From contig NZ_JAKZHU010000001.1 of assembly GCF_022568795.1 (NCBI RefSeq), positions 1,426,001 through 1,490,000 on the forward strand: DNA of 64,000 nucleotides. Reading direction: 5' to 3'. The notes below the pieces were generated by a model. The model did no database searches. It saw nothing but the letters and a program-made list of their open reading frames with translations, and was not told the DNA's origin. This document shows positions 62,794 to 64,000 of this stretch, one piece after another. This DNA comes from Arsenicicoccus dermatophilus. GTDB taxonomy: Bacteria > Actinomycetota > Actinomycetes > Actinomycetales > Dermatophilaceae. Every line of letters begins with the position of its first letter. Position 1 is the first letter of the stretch. The position numbers and the translations under genes were made by a program.

Positions 62794-64000
62794 ATGACAC
62801 GCCCGGCAACCCTCCTCGCCCTGGGCCTCGCACTCGCTGCTCCGGCTCTCCCGGCCCTGGCCGCCCCCGCGCAGGCCCACACCCCGCAGACCCCGACCGG
62901 GACCGCCAGGCCCACGGTCACCACCCGCGCCGGCGAGGTGGAGCGCTGGCAGTCCCACGGCCGCTGGATCGTCGACGGTCAGGGCCGCGTGGTCATCACC
63001 CACGGCGTCAACGAGGTGGAGAAGAACGCGCCCTATGCCCCCGACGCGGTCGGCTTCGGCGAGGAGGACGCGGCCTTCCTGCAGCAGCAGGGCTTCACGA
63101 GCGTGCGCCTCGGCGTGATCTGGTCCGGCGTCGAGCCGTCGCCGGGGAAGTACGACGACGCCTACCTGCAGCGGATCGAGCGCACCGTCGCCCTGCTGCA
63201 CGCGCACGGCATCAGCAGCCTGCTCGACTTCCACCAGGACATGGTCAACCCGAAGTTCCAGGGCAACGGGTGGCCGGACTGGGCCGTGCTCGACAAGGGC
63301 GCACCCAACATCGTCAAGGCAGGCTTCCCCGGGAACTACTTCCTCAACGAGGGGGTCAAGAACTCCTACGACTCGTTCTACGACGATGCTCCTGCCTCCG
63401 ACGGGGTCGGGATCGCCACGCACTACGCCAAGGCCTGGGGCCACACGGCTGCTCACTTCAAGGACGTCCCAGGGGTCATGGGCTACGACCTCTACAACGA
63501 GCCCTTCCCGGGCCACGGCTACCTGGAGTGCCTGGGGGCCAACGGTTGCCCCAAGGCCGACGGGCGCCTGTCCGTGGTGCAGCAGAAGGCGGTCGACGCG
63601 ATCCGGGCCGTCGACCCGCGCACCACCGTCTACTACGAGCCGATGCAGTTCTTCAACATCGCCAAGCCCACCCACGTGCGGCTCAAGGGCACCAACCTGG
63701 CCCTGTCCTTCCACGACTACTGCGTGAACCAGGCCACGATGCACCGCTACGCGGGGTGCGCCGGGCCGGACGCCAAGGTCTTCGCGAACGCCGAGGACCA
63801 CGCCAGGACGACCGGGTCCGGGCTCCTGATGACCGAGTTCGGTGCGATCACGGCGCAGGACGTGCTGCGGGCCCAGACCGACCTCGCGGCGAAGAACCTC
63901 GTCGGCTGGCAGTACTGGGCCTACACCGGCGGGGACCCCACCACCGCAGGCCCGGGCAACGAGCAGGCTCTCGTCTTCGACCCGCGCAAGGACCCGACCG
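62794..64000 (+). CDS. Secreted glycoside hydrolase family 5, endoglycoceramidase-like (runs off the right edge)
   Basis: 402 residues are visible. A Sec signal (LLALGLALAAPALPALAAPA) leads into GRWIVDGQGRVVITHGVNEV, FTSVRLGVIWSGVEP and SLLDFHQDMVNPKFQGNG. The GH5 acid/base Glu is in GYDLYNEPFPG and the nucleophile Glu in LLMTEFGAI; LSFHDYCVNQ lies between. These match endoglycosylceramidase-type enzymes that cut glycan from glycolipids; steryl glucosidase activity is an alternative. It is leaderless: TAGGGT (62782-62787), 6 nt, ATG. The C-terminal domain lies outside the window. Confidence 0.85.
   Translation, partial: MTRPATLLALGLALAAPALPALAAPAQAHTPQTPTGTARPTVTTRAGEVERWQSHGRWIVDGQGRVVITHGVNEVEKNAPYAPDAVGFGEEDAAFLQQQGFTSVRLGVIWSGVEPSPGKYDDAYLQRIERTVALLHAHGISSLLDFHQDMVNPKFQGNGWPDWAVLDKGAPNIVKAGFPGNYFLNEGVKNSYDSFYDDAPASDGVGIATHYAKAWGHTAAHFKDVPGVMGYDLYNEPFPGHGYLECLGANGCPKADGRLSVVQQKAVDAIRAVDPRTTVYYEPMQFFNIAKPTHVRLKGTNLALSFHDYCVNQATMHRYAGCAGPDAKVFANAEDHARTTGSGLLMTEFGAITAQDVLRAQTDLAAKNLVGWQYWAYTGGDPTTAGPGNEQALVFDPRKDPT

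Overview
The window is high-GC DNA, coded on both strands with short gaps. It comes from an actinobacterium, most likely of the Intrasporangiaceae/Dermatophilaceae type (Janibacter, Arsenicicoccus, Ornithinimicrobium and relatives). This placement is an inference from gene content and order, not from a database match. Supporting points are the homodimeric AceE, polyphosphate glucokinase, the SH3-motif type of Map, the RNase HI/phosphatase fusion, a fasR-fabD-fabH-acpP-fabF cluster, and many leaderless genes (TANNNT, 6-7 nt, then ATG/GTG). The order glnE, glnA2, RNase HI, Zn-ribbon protein, Nif3, AhpE, DUF3052, aceE, PucR regulator, fabD, acp, KAS resembles the Rv2221c-Rv2245 region of Mycobacterium tuberculosis.

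Layout. 1-2.9 kb: edge of a tyrosine integrase gene, a tandem pair of DUF218/YdcF membrane proteins, and an IS5-family element. 2.9-8.2 kb: complete citrate lyase operon citCDEFXG. 8.3-10.4 kb: Tat-exported PhoX phosphatase. 10.5-15 kb: glnE (frameshifted) and glnA2 with a GlnR-type box. 15-21.3 kb: SRPBCC and SPOR small proteins, map, ppgK, an MBL hydrolase and two tandem diguanylate cyclases. 21.3-28 kb: rnpB, an RNB ribonuclease, yaaA, RNase HI-phosphatase (frameshifted), Zn-ribbon protein, Nif3, tRNA-Val, AhpE and DUF3052. 28-37.2 kb: fdhD, aceE, fasR and the type II fatty acid synthesis operon. 37.2-44.4 kb: DUF3145, an exported DUF1501/DUF1800 pair (DUF1800 frameshifted), a CAT-anticodon tRNA, DUF1206, an orphan binding lipoprotein, a small secreted protein and tRNA-Asn. 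44.5-51.2 kb: dnaG and dgt, a rhodanese sulfurtransferase, dusB and a PAP2 phosphatase. 51.2-52.4 kb: an IS481-family element. 52.4-64 kb: a two-component flavin monooxygenase, DUF2277, a sodium symporter with an aminotransferase, a second map, argG, uppS, recO, alkB and a truncated GH5 endoglycoceramidase-like gene.

Most genes are housekeeping: nitrogen assimilation, acetyl-CoA production feeding fatty acid synthesis, DNA replication and repair, tRNA modification, and arginine and polyprenol synthesis. The accessory parts are the citrate lyase operon, the two insertion sequences, the DUF1501/DUF1800 pair and the island suggested by the left-edge integrase.

The most interesting signals are regulatory. 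A 37-bp palindrome carries both divergent -10 boxes of dgt and the sulfurtransferase. Other candidate operators are a LexA-like box over the alkB start, a MarR-type site on the LLM promoter, a palindrome upstream of fabD, an ATGCAT cluster at argG, and three inverted repeats upstream of DUF1800. Both insertion sequences sit in CTAG sites, and a 7-mer (GTATGCC/GGCATAC) recurs strikingly often. Three host genes and the IS5 transposase carry frameshifts, mostly single-base losses in G/C runs, so sequencing error must be excluded before any is called a pseudogene.
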